Below are positions 12,971 to 23,336 of a DNA stretch of 64,000 nt, piece by piece. The notes under the pieces are model-generated. The model saw nothing but the letters and a program-made list of their open reading frames with translations, had not been told where the DNA came from and searched no databases. Made by a program: the position numbers and the translations under genes. The DNA is taken from NCBI GenBank assembly GCA_023374045.1, contig CM041782.1:188808925-188872924 (forward strand). The letters are read 5' to 3'. This DNA is from Limonium bicolor. Lineage: Eukaryota; Streptophyta; Magnoliopsida; Caryophyllales; Plumbaginaceae. The stretch's first letter is position 1. Each line of letters starts with the position of its first letter.

Positions 12971-13457
12971 GATTGATTCCATCAATTTCCCTAGTTTCCG
13001 GTAGTTCACCTGTTTTATTATAATAAACTGTCAATATTATCTTGTTAATAATCTAACCTTGGACATCGGACTTATAATCTGACTTGGACATCGGACTTCT
13101 GACCTGACTTGGACATTTGACTTCGGACTTTGGACATCTAACTCCTAACATCTTAATATTATTGTCATTTCGTTCCATTGTCATTTCGTTCCATTGTCAT
13201 TTCGTTCCATTGTCCTTTCTTTCCATTGTCTCTAACTACTAACTTTAAATTTCTGTCTCGTTCCATTGTCTTTCTTTCCATTGTCCTTAACATTTCATTT
13301 CCATTGTCCTTAACATTTTTTCCATTGTCATTTCAATTTTCTGTCATTTCTTTCCATTGTCTCTAACTACTAACTTATAATTTCCAGTATACTAACTCCT
13401 AACGTTTATCAGCCTAACCAATATTTCTGTCTTTCTTATTTTATTTACTAACTAATT
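12971..13457 (+). other. Leader of the Athila-like element
   Basis: Untranslated leader. About 13160-13370 is a degenerate array of CATTTCGTTCCATTGTC-like units (pyrimidine-rich), preceded by GACTTGGACATCGGACTT repeats. The ORF across it only translates the repeat. Confidence 0.7.
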
Positions 13458-15602
13458 TTGCAGCTTCTGACAAACCACAAGTTATCTTCTGTGCATGCCA
13501 AATACTCGAACCGAGGCTCTCCACCAATCAGTCCGAGCCCCGAACCCGAGCGTACTTTATTCAAGCAAAGAAACCTGAGAAACCAAGCCATGGCCAATAA
13601 CGAAGTTATAAATGAAATGGACCATGCAATTCAACCAGAACACCGTGCCCTATCTGATTACCACCAACCTAACACCGAAGGAAGAGCATCAGCATAGTTC
13701 TCCCCGAACTAACACCAGAAGAAGCCGGACGATGGGTTTTCAAAACCCACTACATCACCGCCGTCCGGGATCTAGGCAAGTTTAGTGGAGCGAACCCAGA
13801 TGAAGCCCCAAATCATCTGAGTCTCTTCCTAGACTTCTGCAATTCCTTTGGTCAGACCGGCAACGTCAAAGAAAGAATTCGACTCCAACTATTTCCTCAC
13901 TCATTATCGGATTCAGCAAACCGGTGGTATCGAAGCCTTCCCTCCCGATCAATAACCACATGGCTTCAAATGGCCCAAAAATTCCTTGCCAAATACTACC
14001 CAACCAGTAGAACGAGGCAATTGATCGTGTGAAATCAACACTTTCTGTCAGAGCCGGGAGAAACGTTGTACGACGCATGGGACAGATTCAAAGATATGCT
14101 AATGAAGTGTTCCCACCATGGTCTTGACGATCAATCCCTCTGCCTGTCATTCTTCAACGGTCTGGATGATGGGAACCGACTACTCGTCAATTCCTCTGCA
14201 GGAGGAAGTTTCATGATGAAATCTCCTAAAGAAGGAATGGATTCTCGAAACCATGACGAGCAATACAGACAGTGGACGAGATCCAAAGGAAGAACGCCAC
14301 GAGCAGCAGGCCTACTCCATGTTGAGCCTACAGATCATTTATCAGCTCAGATCTCGTCCCTTGCAAAGATGGTGGAAAAGCTAACAACATCACAAACGAA
14401 ATTGTAAAAACAATAGCTTCCCCACCTACAAGTTCACCACCAGCTCCACCTAAGAAGGATGTGTCATATGCGCCGGTCCTCATGAAACTCATCAATGCGA
14501 AGGCAAAGGCCAGTATGAGGAAGTACAATTCATAGGAAACCGCCCCGGTAATTCCTACAACAATAACATCAACAACAACTATCCATGGAGAAATCACCCG
14601 AATTTCTCATGGAAAAATAATGATCAAACCAAGGAGGGCAGAACAACAATTCCAACACCTATCAGGGGAACGACCCCAACCAAACTCTAATATGGGTTAT
14701 AGAGCACAAGGTGCCCCTCCAGGTTTCAACAACAACAACAACCATCTTCATCCTCTGTTGATCCAAACGCAGAACTCAAAGAGATGATGAAGGGATTCAT
14801 GTCCATAACTCAGAACCAGCTCTCTGCACAAGAAGCCTTCAACCAGAAAATTGAAGGTAAATTCAATCAACTTGCAGAACATCTTGCTCGAAGACCGCCA
14901 GGGGCTCTCCCCAGCCAAAATGAACCAAATCCAAGAGAGCAAGCCAAGTGCATCTATGTGAAGGAGCACGATGAAGAAAAGACGGAGGTGGCTAAAACAG
15001 CTAAAGTTCCAGAACTACACCCTTCCCTCCAAGAGTGGGTTGTAGCAATGAACTTCCAAAAGGAATGTAGCTGAACTTGAAAGCACCGCCAAAGTCTATA
15101 AAATCGCATTCAATCTGAGAATACCTACCTTGAGAACTTGGTAGCCGGTTATGAAAATGAGAAGCTCGAATTTGAAGAAGAAGAGAAGAGGTTAAGGCGA
15201 TAACCTTGAGAAGCGGTAAGAAAACCGACGAGATTCACATCCCGCAACAATCAGAAGAATCCAAAGAGGATAGTGAAGGAAAAGTTGAGGTTCCAACAGA
15301 AAAGACATCTCCAAGCGTCCTCACTATTCCACCAGCTTCAGAACCTCCTTCACAAGAACCGCCTATACCATTTCCTCGCCGACTCCAGAAGCAGAAATTG
15401 GATAATGAATATGGTAAGTTTCTAGCAATGCTGAAGCAACTAAACGTCATACAGTTTGTAGACCTCATTGCCAAAATGCCAAACTATGCCAAATTCCTCA
15501 AACACCTCATATCCAACAAAACTAAATTGGCCGAAGTCGGTACGGTACCTCTCAATGTAGCTTGCTCAGCTACTCAAAAAACCACTACCTTCAAAATGCA
15601 AT
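13458..15602 (+). pseudogene. Athila-type gag region (broken)
   Basis: Gag of the non-autonomous element, in several frames. After an N-terminal stretch (13458-13697), the core reads LPELTPEEAGRW, then SLSDSANRWYRSLPS and KFLAKYYPTSRTRQL (retrotransposon gag domain, about 13720-14030). An in-frame TGA follows near 14032, then GETLYDAWDRFKDML from 14059. A coiled region (14784-15074) and a charged linker (15206-15604) follow, with PFPRRLQKQKLDNEYGKFL and MPNYAKFLKHLISNK, which are characteristic of Athila polyproteins just upstream of the protease. The stop and frame breaks show it is not translatable as one protein. No CCHC knuckle was found. Confidence 0.85.
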
Positions 15603-16205
15603 GATCCGGGCAGCTTCACTATTCCAGTCACAATTGGTAGCACCTCATTTCCATACTCCCTATGCGATCTGGGTGCCTCCATTAATTTGATGCCCCTCTC
15701 CACTTTCAAAAAGTTGGGAATTGGAGAGATGAAAAAGACTAAGATGACCCTGCAACTGGCAGATGGTTCGGTAACATACCCAAGCGGAGTGGTGGAGGAT
15801 GTTATCATTAAAGTGGAGCACTTATACTTCCCATGCGATTTTGTCATTCTAGACATCGAAGAGAACTCCACTACACCTCTCATCCTTGGACGACCATTCC
15901 TTGCCACAGCCGATGTGCACATTTGGGTAGCCCAGGGGAAAATCACCCTTCAAGCTTATAACGAAAAGCTGGAGTTTGCATCAGGAAGATCTCCAGATAG
16001 CAAATCCAAAGATCTCAATTCGGGATACTCAATCACCATCATCCCCACTTCTGTTTATACCCTTCCAGACGGCATGTCTATTACAGAGATACCACCACCA
16101 ATCCCGGACGAAGAGCGGGATAAGAAAAGAAAACATGCATCCAGGTGGACTCTCAAAAAAACCATCGAGTCATGCTTTGGATCTCCTCATAACCACCCCC
16201 CATGA
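15603..16205 (+). CDS. Athila-type aspartic protease domain (possibly frameshifted from gag)
   Basis: Retropepsin-like domain. FTIPVTIGSTSFPYSLCDLGASINLMPLS carries the active-site motif as D-L-G-A-S, which is usual for Athila rather than D-S/T-G. It continues with LQLADGSVTYPSG, FPCDFVILDIEE and the C-terminal ILGRPFLAT loop. A charged tail runs to the TGA at 16203-16205. It lies immediately after gag, and the upstream frame ends at an ATGA overlap near 15602, so a one-base lesion may separate it from gag. No polymerase follows. Confidence 0.88.
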   Translation, partial: DPGSFTIPVTIGSTSFPYSLCDLGASINLMPLSTFKKLGIGEMKKTKMTLQLADGSVTYPSGVVEDVIIKVEHLYFPCDFVILDIEENSTTPLILGRPFLATADVHIWVAQGKITLQAYNEKLEFASGRSPDSKSKDLNSGYSITIIPTSVYTLPDGMSITEIPPPIPDEERDKKRKHASRWTLKKTIESCFGSPHNHPP

Positions 16206-17421
16206 TCGATCTAACGAAAAAGCGTCTAGCAAAGACGTTAAAGAAGGGCAGCTTTCCGGGAGGCAACCCGGACGAACTTATCTTTTATATGCTTTTATGC
16301 TGTTTTAATTTTCAGGTTCCCTTTAATTTTTTTTTGCTAACTTTTAACCCCGTTTATAGTATGGTTGCTTCTAGTGTCTTATGCAGGTGCAATTTCATGT
16401 CTACACCGCAACCAAGCTACGCTACTTGAGGCTGAAGCTCAAGTGTGGGGGAAGTCCAATACACGCTAGCAAAAATAATATCAGGGGAGTACCAGTTTCT
16501 TTAACTTGCTTTTATTTAAATAAAATATGCAGAGGAGAATTTATATGCTTAAATGAATATTCGTGAGCTTCGTGTTCTCTCTATTTTATCTACTTACCGA
16601 AAAGGCCTTCTGAACTTTCCCTTTTTTTCTGGTGAACAATGAGGACATTGTTCAATTTAAGTGTGGGGGAGTGTGCCCTTTTCGGTGACATTTTATGCTA
16701 AATGCTTAATCTCTCTGCTTATCTTGCGTTTGTTCAAATTCAATATCGTGACCCTTTATGTGGGTTGTTCTCTTTAGGAATAAATATTGTTATGAATTGT
16801 GGGATAAATGGTAAAAATGTACAAAAATTTTAAAATTTTGATTACTTTTGAGGAGCATTTTTATGCGGTGTGACCAAATGATCTGAAATGGTTGGATTTT
16901 TATTACTCAGGGGTTCTTTCTGTCTTCTTTCTTAGGGATTGCTAAGGGGTGCTTCTCTGTCAAAAAAAAAAAATAATAATAAATAAGGGACTTGCGAGAC
17001 ACCATTGGTAACCAACAAGAGAGTTGAGTGTTCTTAAATACAAAGGCTTGATGCCTACATATTATCTTCTCATCTCTTATGCAAAAGTGAAACAAATGCA
17101 TAAATCTATTTTTCCTTTTGTTTTCTCCTCAATGCCCATTCTTGAGAGAAGTTGGCCATGGTAAAAGTTCTCAAAGTCACCTTAAATCAAGAAGCATTGA
17201 AGTACTCCGGATCATACCCCGAAACTCTAATTTTTATTTTTGCCCTGAGTACACCTATGCCACCAGTAGGTGATGGATCACACTCCTCTAAAAGTTTAAG
17301 ATCATGTACTATTGACTTTTTATCCTACCCTTCATAATAGTATTTGTTAATATTGAGCATTCCCTACTTGTTTGGGTACATGGTTTTGCTTGAGGACAAG
17401 CAAAAGGTAAGTGTGGGGGTG
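16206..17421 (+). other. Non-coding 3' part and polypurine tract of the Athila-like element
   Basis: 1.2 kb where a full element would have the polymerase region or its long 3' UTR. No RT, RH or IN motif is seen in any frame. Three polypurine-like motifs occur, at about 16443-16455 (AAGTGTGGGGGAAG), 16659-16672 (AAGTGTGGGGGAG) and 17409-17421 (AAGTGTGGGGGTG). The last abuts the 3' LTR and is the functional PPT position. Confidence 0.75.
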
Positions 17422-18910
17422 TGATAAGTGTCTAAATGAGCATGTTTTATGGGTGTATTTCATGTATTATATCAGCACTTTTCTGCTCATTTCTCACTTA
17501 TCGTATGTTTTTCCTCTAGTTTATGTTTTATTGATTATCTCACAAATTTATTGGTTTAAACATGAGGAAAAGCCAAGCTAGGACGAAAGTACACGAAGAG
17601 ACGAACGCATAGGCGCAGACGGCTCGAAAAACGGAGCCCAAATGAAGAATCTAGAGCCGGTCAAAGTTGGAAGGAAAATAGGTGTCGTGACCACATGGGC
17701 AACCGCCTACTAGGCGCGGACGACTTACATTGCAACCGCGGGGCGGACGTGCAGGTGGTACCACAGGCGGACACAAGTGTGCAACCGCCAGGTAATTAGG
17801 CGGACACAATGAGGCGGACGTGAGTCCAACCGCATGAATCTCACGCGGACAGAAGAGGCGGTCGTGACTAATTTTCAGTCGCGACCGGTTTTCTTCGCCC
17901 GTCGTCGTCTGCAACTCGCCCAACTCGCCCACTGTCTCTGCAACTTATCCATCTACTCCCATCACGCGTTCATGTCTGTCCCCTGCAATAAATGAAGCAA
18001 TCAATGCTCAATCAAGCTCTTCTGTTTTTGCCTCCTCAATCCTCTATATAAACCCAACACCATACTGCAAAAAAGACCACGCACGACGGGAGTCTGAAGA
18101 ATTCGCTCAACACTCATCCATTCCTTCCATTAATTCCTCCCGTATCACCACATCATTCCACACTCACGCAGTAACAAAAGAAATAGAAGAGCAGCAGTGA
18201 GAGCGAGAACAGACCAGTTCTTCCTCTGAATTAATGTCAAAATCTATCTGTGTAATCTTCTTATCTCCGTTAATGTCTGAGTAATTTTCTTTTGTATCCT
18301 AGGATGGGGGTTTGATTTCTAATATTACGTAATTAATATTTATCACCTGTTTCTCTCTTAACTTGTTTTAATTCCTTTCACTAATTTGCTAAATGCTTTG
18401 CGCGACAAACGACTGCATTTATTTGGTAACTATCAACATATGATTTTGAGATAGTCTAGGTACCACAAAGGAATTAATCTTGATATTTACACTCCGGACT
18501 GAGCAGGAAAATATTAAGGCTTTTATTAAGAGTTCGTAACTGACAATTATTAACTCTAATAGGCAATAAATAATTGAGACAGGTTATAAATATGTTTAAG
18601 TAATTTAGGAAATTCCCCCGCTATCCTAGGATACATTTTTCCATCACATCAATTAATTCACCTTTTAACTGTTTTTATTATTTCTGTATTAATTTAACAA
18701 CAAATCAAGCTTGCCTCCGGCTAAACCCTTTTTACAGTTTTTAAGTAACTACCAAGACTAGGGTAAATTGAACAATCTCCCTGTGGATACGACACTTGTT
18801 TACTACTACGACCGGGATTTTTGTTTGCAGCCCGACGTTTAATTTGAGTTTTAATTTCTTTCTTTAATTTTAATTACACCACTTAAACCACTAAGAAATA
18901 ACAGTCTGCA
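17422..18910 (+). repeat. 3' LTR of the Athila-like element
   Basis: 1,489 bp, starting TGATAAGTGTC and ending CAGTCTGCA. It is closely similar to the 5' LTR, with small indels in the GCGGAC-rich segment and near the 3' end. Confidence 0.92.
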
Positions 18911-20839
18911 ACATGTAAAGCCCAAAGTCAAAACCAAATGCCCACATGTGCAGGCCTCGATTTTTGTATGTAACTCGGTCAAGGTATATAAAGCAAAAAT
19001 AGTTAGCAGACCACGTATATATACTCGAATCGTGTCAAATTTCACACCAAACTCAACGCGCAACGAGACATCGAATAGCTATATTAAACCAGGCCATACA
19101 CATGCATCAACAGGAAGGATTGTATAAGAATCAGTCTAATGTCAATGCAAACAGATTAGCACCACTGTGTGTCTCAATGTGGTCCACGAGACGACCACAA
19201 GGATATACAGTCGAATCGAAGCTTACTCGCGTAGGTTCAGTCCAGAAATGGGTTAGGAGTAAGCAAAACGTTAGGGCCACGAATGAACAAAATGGTTTCC
19301 AGAAAACTGCAATCTCAACATGTCATCACAGAAAAAAAAAACACCTCAACCATAAAAGAACATCAAAGGTGAAGTTCCGATCTCGAAACAAACAACCTGC
19401 AAGGGACACTCGTGCATGATGAGTATTACCAAAGCCTGATCTAATCCAGATTACCAGTATGGCATTCTCCATAAATCGAACCAGCGAGGAGTTTACCACG
19501 AACAAGACTAGGGCGAAGCACCTAAATTAGCCCGCAACCAGAAACAGTGATGAAAACAACAAGACCTGATGCTCATACGGTGGTCGCTACTCACAAAAGA
19601 ACCGCACAGCACGACAGAAGTAAGAACGAGAGAAGGAAAAAACAAACTGCATCTCTTCACATTTGAGAGCACCCAGCAAGAGGCATACAGGTCCTCTAAT
19701 ATGATCGGACTGCAACGATGGCACCCCAAGGCCGGAAAGGGCATCGCCGACGCGGGACTGTTGCGATTTGGGACCGACAAAACCAGAAAGAGGGCGATGT
19801 AAACAGATTCTTTGATGAGCAAAAATTTGGGGCGTGCGACGCTTTCTGGTTGGTGTTCAAAACCTGCGTGAAGGTGGAGATTGAAGATGAAGGAGATGGT
19901 GGTACAGGGCTGATGTCCTTATTTCCAGTTGTTTTGATTTTATAGTAGAGAGGTGGGATGAAGAATGACGGCTCCAGAGAAAGAGGTGGAAGAAAGGTTT
20001 CCGTTGTTGAAGAAAATGTGCAGAGTATGGGTGTTCCTTGTCGCCGGTGAGATGCAAATTTTCCAGAGTGAGGGGACGGCCGGAGAAGAGAAGTGTTCAG
20101 GGAACTTTTAGGTTGGAAGTTGAATGTCGGCTATCGTCGAGAGGGAGGAGGGTGAAGTAAGAAATCGATCGAGGAAGAGGTCACGGGGGGCGGCTGGTTT
20201 TGTATTTTCTCTTTGATTTTGAAGAAGGTCCGAGGAGAGGGTGATGCCCGAGAAGACGATAGATATCGTCGAGAGGGAAGGTGGGTGAAGTAGATGGGAT
20301 TGACGAGGAAGGAGGTCCAGGGGTCGGCTGATGGAGAGGGAAAGGTTTAGGGTTTTTTCTTGGTGGGCTTTTTGTTGTTTGGGCTTGGTAGGTCCAATAC
20401 TAGGGGTTGGAATGGGTTTAAGGGCCTGAGCTGGGCCAGGATTCAACTAAATGTGGATTGGGTTTGTAAGATGAAAATAAAAGTGTCTAAATAGAAGTGA
20501 ACTGAAATGATAATAAAAATACCAATGTTAATAGTAGAATAAAATAAAATATAAGAAAAGGTGTATAGATGAATAAAATAAAATAAATAAATAGAATATA
20601 AACAAAACAAAATAAGATAGTAAAATAAGTGAAAAACAAAAAGGGACGACCTGAAACTGGACTGTCGATGGAAATTCATTTTTGAAGAATTGTGTTTTTT
20701 CTGAAATGCTTTGAAAAAGATTATAAAATGATGGTTTCGTCTTAGCACGCACGCTAATATGTTTTTGAAAAAGAAAGGCAACGACCCCTCTTATTATTTC
20801 GGAATTTGCTTTATGGGGTGAGAATTTTTGGTGTCTACA

Positions 20840-21727
20840 CTGATGTCATCGAACTTCCAGTACGGTACTGGTAATGACTGAATCTGGCCTCCTGGTCGAC
20901 GATGCTCAAACTTCACCTTCTGATAGGTGAGGCATCGGGAGACAAAGTCTGCTAATCCCTCTTCATCCTGCTCCACCAGAATAACGTCTTCAAATCCTTG
21001 TACATCTTGGTGGCTTCAGGGTGTGCTGATAATGTAGAGGAATGAGCCTCAGAGAGAATCCTGGTCTGAAGTGATGTCGCATCCTGAGGGACGCAGAGTC
21101 TGCCTCTGACTCGAAGGTGTCCCTCGCTGTCTAGCTCGTACTCATACTTCAGACCATCAGTCATACCGTCTGCTAACTTCTACTTGACGCCCTGCAGGTA
21201 TACGTCACTATCCTGGGCTGCGTAAATCTCCTCTGCTATCGTGGCCATCTCTGTCAAAGCTAGGAGTGAGTACACTCTCCTGCTCAAAGCGTCTGCCACG
21301 ACATTCCCTTTACCATCCGTGTACTGAAGGTTGATGTCATAATAAGCTAGTAGCTCAACCCGTCGTGTCTCAGGTTCAGCTCCTTCTGAGTCCAGATGTA
21401 CTTCAGACTCTTATGGTCTGTCATAATCCGTACTGTGGCTCCATACAAGTAATGTCGCCAGATCTTCAAGGCGAAGACTATGGCGAGAAGCTCAAGGTCG
21501 TGTGTGGGGTAATTCTCTTCGTGCTTCTTCAGCTGTCTAGAAGCATACGCTACTACTCGGCCATGCTGCATCAGTACCCCACCAATCCCTCTGCCTGAAG
21601 CATCGCAATATACCTCGTACCCCTCGTTCCCCTCTGGGATAATCAATACTGGAGCTGAGGTCAAGGCATCCTTCAACGCCTGAAAGGAGACCTCACAAGC
21701 CTCTGTCCATACAAATGGGCTATCCTT
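20840..21727 (-). pseudogene. RNase H and integrase N-terminal part, copy B
   Basis: RNase H is at about 21347-21676, with [20 protein letters not shown] and [11 protein letters not shown] (three of the D-E-D-D acidic residues). The frame breaks at 21347, where copy C has a few more bases, so the last RNase H Asp is in another frame. The integrase zinc region is at 20952-21164. A CAG-to-TAG change near 21181 in VKQKLADG is private to copy B. Next to the insertion point, the HHCC segment has CLTYQ instead of C-x-x-C. Positions 20840-20844 are the right CTGAT duplication. Confidence 0.85.
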
Positions 21728-22603
21728 CTACATTAGGGAGGTCAAGGGCTTGGCTAGCCTGGAGAAGTCCTTCACAAAGCGTCTATAGTAGCCAGCCAAC
21801 CCAAGGAAACTCCTCACCTCTGTCACAGTGCGAGGTCTATGCCAGCTCTTCACTGCCTCAATCTTAGCTGGGTCTACTGAAACTCCCTCAGCTGAGATCA
21901 CGTGTCTGAGAAATGACACCTTGTCCAGCCAAAATTCACACTTGCTGAACTTGGCATATAACTTCTTCTCTCTCAGAGTCTCCAAGGCTGTCCTCAAATG
22001 CTGCTCGTGTTCCTCCCGACTCTTGGAGAATACCAAGATGACGTCTATCAACACGACTACTGACTTATCCAACTGGGCTTGGAAGACTCTCTACATCAGG
22101 TCTATGAATCTCGCGGGTGCATTGGTTAGTCCAAACGGCATCACTGTGAACTCGTAGTGGCCGTATCTGGTTCGGAAAGCTGTCTTCTCTATATCTGACT
22201 CAGCTACAGCTATCTGATGATATCCGGAACGCAGATCTATCTTAAAGTACACCTTAGCTCCCCTCAGCTGGTCGAACAAGTCATCGATCCTGGGCAGTGG
22301 GTACTTGTTCTTGATCGTGACATTGTTCAACTCCCTATAGTCGATGCAATGTCTCAAACTCCCGTCCTTCTTCTTGACGAATAGCACTGGAGCACCCCAA
22401 GGTGAGACACTGGGTCTGATGAAACCCTTATCTAGTAGCTCCTGCAGCTGCTTCTTCAACTCAACCATCTCTGCAGGGCCCATCCGGTAGGGAGCCTTAG
22501 CAATCGGTCCCGTGCCAGGTATGAGGTCGATATTGAATTCAACCTCTCTCAGTGGTGGTAGTCCTGGTAGCTCCTCTGGAAAAACGCCGGGATACTCCGA
22601 CAC
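21728..22603 (-). pseudogene. Reverse transcriptase, copy B
   Basis: A typical Ty3/gypsy [59 protein letters not shown], then after an in-frame TAG at 22091-22093 the catalytic block and the thumb/connection ([22 protein letters not shown]). A second TAG lies at 21728-21730. Both stops are in frame with the flanking coding sequence and shared with copy C. The catalytic motif reads IDVIL, so one catalytic Asp is lost; copy C keeps IDDIL. The domain order and the residues around the stops match a formerly functional polymerase. Confidence 0.9.
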
Positions 22604-22924
22604 TATGGGGACATCGCTCTGGAACTTCGGATCCGTCCTCAGATCCTAGGCATAACAGTAGTAGGCGGTAGCGCCCTTGGACACCTCCTTCATCAGGGAT
22701 AAAGCCGATACAACCTTCACAGTCGGCTGTTTGGGTTGCATTCGGTATGACACAGTGATCCCTGTAACTGACTTCATGAGGAGACGATGCTCTGCACAGT
22801 GTAGTCTGCCTCGGTACCGCTATAGTGTGTCCATGCCCACGATTATGTCGAACCCCATGCCAGGGAAAACTATGGCATCCAGAAGGAAGTCTACTCCCTT
22901 GATGTGTATGCTCAAATCCTTGCA
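22604..22924 (-). pseudogene. Protease-RT linker, copy B (frame-disrupted)
   Basis: Region between the protease and RT. Its translation is split among frames and no single ORF carries the expected continuation. Short indels relative to copy C (for example near 22640-22830) indicate decay of an ancestral polyprotein. Confidence 0.6.
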
Positions 22925-23137
22925 CTACTTACTACACTTGATCAGCTCTCTAGAAGGTAGTAAGACTGAGCAGTCATGGATATCCTCTGTGGGAGCATTG
23001 ACCTTAGCATGAAACGCTTGTGTTATGAAGGAGTGGGAGGCACCAGAATCAAACAGGACTGTGGCCTCCACTCCATTAACTAGGAACGTGCATGAGATTA
23101 TAGGATAGATTTTTAAGATTCTGGGTAAACATTCCAA
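22925..23137 (-). pseudogene. Retropepsin protease, copy B
   Basis: Contains VNGVEATVLFDSGASHSFI with the D-S-G-A-S catalytic motif of Ty3/gypsy aspartic proteases. The domain is truncated by a stop after LIKCSK. Its first residues overlap a candidate 86-nt intron (23080-23165, GT...AG on the minus strand). Removing it would join an upstream open segment ending in NGMVIT directly to VNGVE in frame. Confidence 0.8.
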
Positions 23138-23336
23138 GGTAATTACTCAGGGTTAATGTTTGTACCTGTGATGACCATTCCATTGCTCTTCTCTTGAGCC
23201 TGGTTCAACACATTCAACCTGATCCCTGAGTTCCCAACCCCTACAATGACGCAATAAAATTCTTTGAATTTCCATTCTTATTTAAAGCTTCATGAGCAAC
23301 TTAAAATTTACAATGCTGAAACTGTAAAGTACAAGG
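23138..23336 (-). other. Spacer between the AlkB block and protease, copy B
   Basis: Follows the AlkB stop codon. A 76-nt open segment at 23166-23241 (VGNSGIRLNVLNQAQEKSNG) resembles the linker usually found just before Ty3/gypsy proteases. It is bounded by TTGTAG upstream and by GTACAA downstream, both usable splice signals. The remainder is AT-rich. Confidence 0.5.

Larger units (their letters stand above)
11455..18910 (+). mobile_element. Athila-like LTR element with gag and protease only
   Basis: A 7,456-bp element with two LTRs (11455-12949 and 17422-18910) and target duplication ACATG (11450-11454 and 18911-18915). Copy C has the unoccupied site with a single ACATG near 36719. The PBS is Athila-type. 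The 4.47-kb interior encodes gag and an aspartic protease but has no reverse transcriptase, RNase H or integrase, so it is non-autonomous and must have moved using proteins made elsewhere. The two LTRs differ by several small indels and substitutions, so the insertion is not very recent. Confidence 0.93.
7159..20839 (-). repeat. Ogre/Tat-like solo LTR in copy B, itself interrupted
   Basis: Without the nested element (11455-18910 plus 5 bp) this is about 6.22 kb. On the minus strand it starts TGTAGACACC and ends CACCCTCCACA, with CTGAT duplicated on both sides (7154-7158 and 20840-20844). There is no internal domain, PBS or PPT, so it is a solo LTR. The family assignment rests on its match to the LTR at 53445-59354, which is followed by an Arg-type PBS. 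The same LTR occupies the same site in copy C. No credible coding sequence is present; the ORFs in it translate minisatellites. Confidence 0.9.

Noticed and set aside
13178..13366. Plus ORF with repeated SIVISFHCPFF
   Set aside because: Translation of the pyrimidine-rich leader repeat upstream of Athila gag.
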